A DNA stretch of 14,692 nt from positions 5,442 to 20,133 of the forward strand of contig DOZA01000109.1 of NCBI GenBank assembly GCA_003518245.1. Direction: 5' to 3'. Both the position numbers and the translations under genes were made by a program. Below, in pieces: positions 14,663 to 14,692 of this stretch. This DNA comes from Bacteroidales bacterium. GTDB taxonomy: Bacteria > Bacteroidota > Bacteroidia > Bacteroidales > VadinHA17. Under the pieces are notes generated by a model. The model ran no database searches. It was given only the letters and a program-made list of their open reading frames with translations, and was not told the origin of the DNA. Numbering within the stretch: position 1 is the stretch's first letter; each line of letters opens with the position of its first letter.

Positions 14663-14692
14663 GCCTGTCTTTCCTATCGCTGGCGCGGATCT

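Larger units (their letters stand above)
14413..14692. other. Gene-free repeat region at the right edge
   Basis: About 280 bases without a credible reading frame. The first part is AT-rich with repeated ATGCGAA-type words (14447-14490). The second part (from 14537) is unusually GC-rich in blocks and strongly self-complementary, described separately. The last bases, TGGCGCGGATCT, resemble the start of a REP-like palindrome that I recall from other Bacteroidota genomes, but the window ends before its second arm. Confidence 0.5.

Noticed and set aside
1..14692. CRISPR arrays, tRNA or rRNA genes, prophage or defence genes
   Set aside because: No regularly spaced repeats, cloverleaf-type sequences, rRNA segments or phage or defence protein motifs were found on either strand.

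Overview
The window looks like the chromosome of a Bacteroidota bacterium, probably of the Bacteroidales/Marinilabiliales type. This rests on the AT-rich sequence, the cluster rpmB-rpmG-DUF4295-ftsY-rimO, the clpC/gyrA/TPR neighbourhood, weak Shine-Dalgarno use ahead of the ribosomal protein genes, and one promoter that matches the Bacteroidota pattern (TTTG, 20 nt, TAnnTTTG) exactly. The species cannot be named from the sequence alone.

Bases 1-4430 are accessory and partly decayed. From the left they hold: a minus-strand secreted protein gene running off the window edge (1-662); a remnant of an OmpA-family C-terminal domain (685-977); an NTF2/SnoaL-like pseudogene (978-1350) whose two ends carry the heptamers GTTAGGC/GCCTAAC, as in an integron-type gene cassette; an AT-rich stretch with a possible small membrane protein; an intact secreted protein of 529 aa with an HEGFH zinc-protease-like motif (1822-3411); the last part of an outer-membrane beta-barrel gene (3452-3736); and an IS4-type insertion sequence cut down to about 0.53 kb by internal deletion (3895-4427).

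Bases 4430-14351 are conserved core genome. The plus-strand unit rpmB-rpmG-DUF4295 encodes 50S ribosomal proteins and a small Bacteroidota protein, and it ends in a strong hairpin terminator. ftsY (SRP receptor GTPase) and rimO (methylthiotransferase acting on ribosomal protein uS12) follow. clpC (AAA+ unfoldase of the Clp protease) is convergent to rimO and divergent from gyrA (DNA gyrase A) across a 354-bp AT-rich gap. After gyrA a promoter drives a lipoprotein-like TPR protein whose reading frame is interrupted by a single in-frame TGA; its other half follows in the same frame up to a perfect terminator hairpin.

The last 280 bases have no gene. They contain short ATGCGAA repeats and a GC-rich, strongly self-complementary block punctuated by three copies of TTAACATAATAT. 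The points most worth a second look are the cassette-like structure around the NTF2 relic, the in-frame TGA in the TPR gene, and this terminal repeat block.
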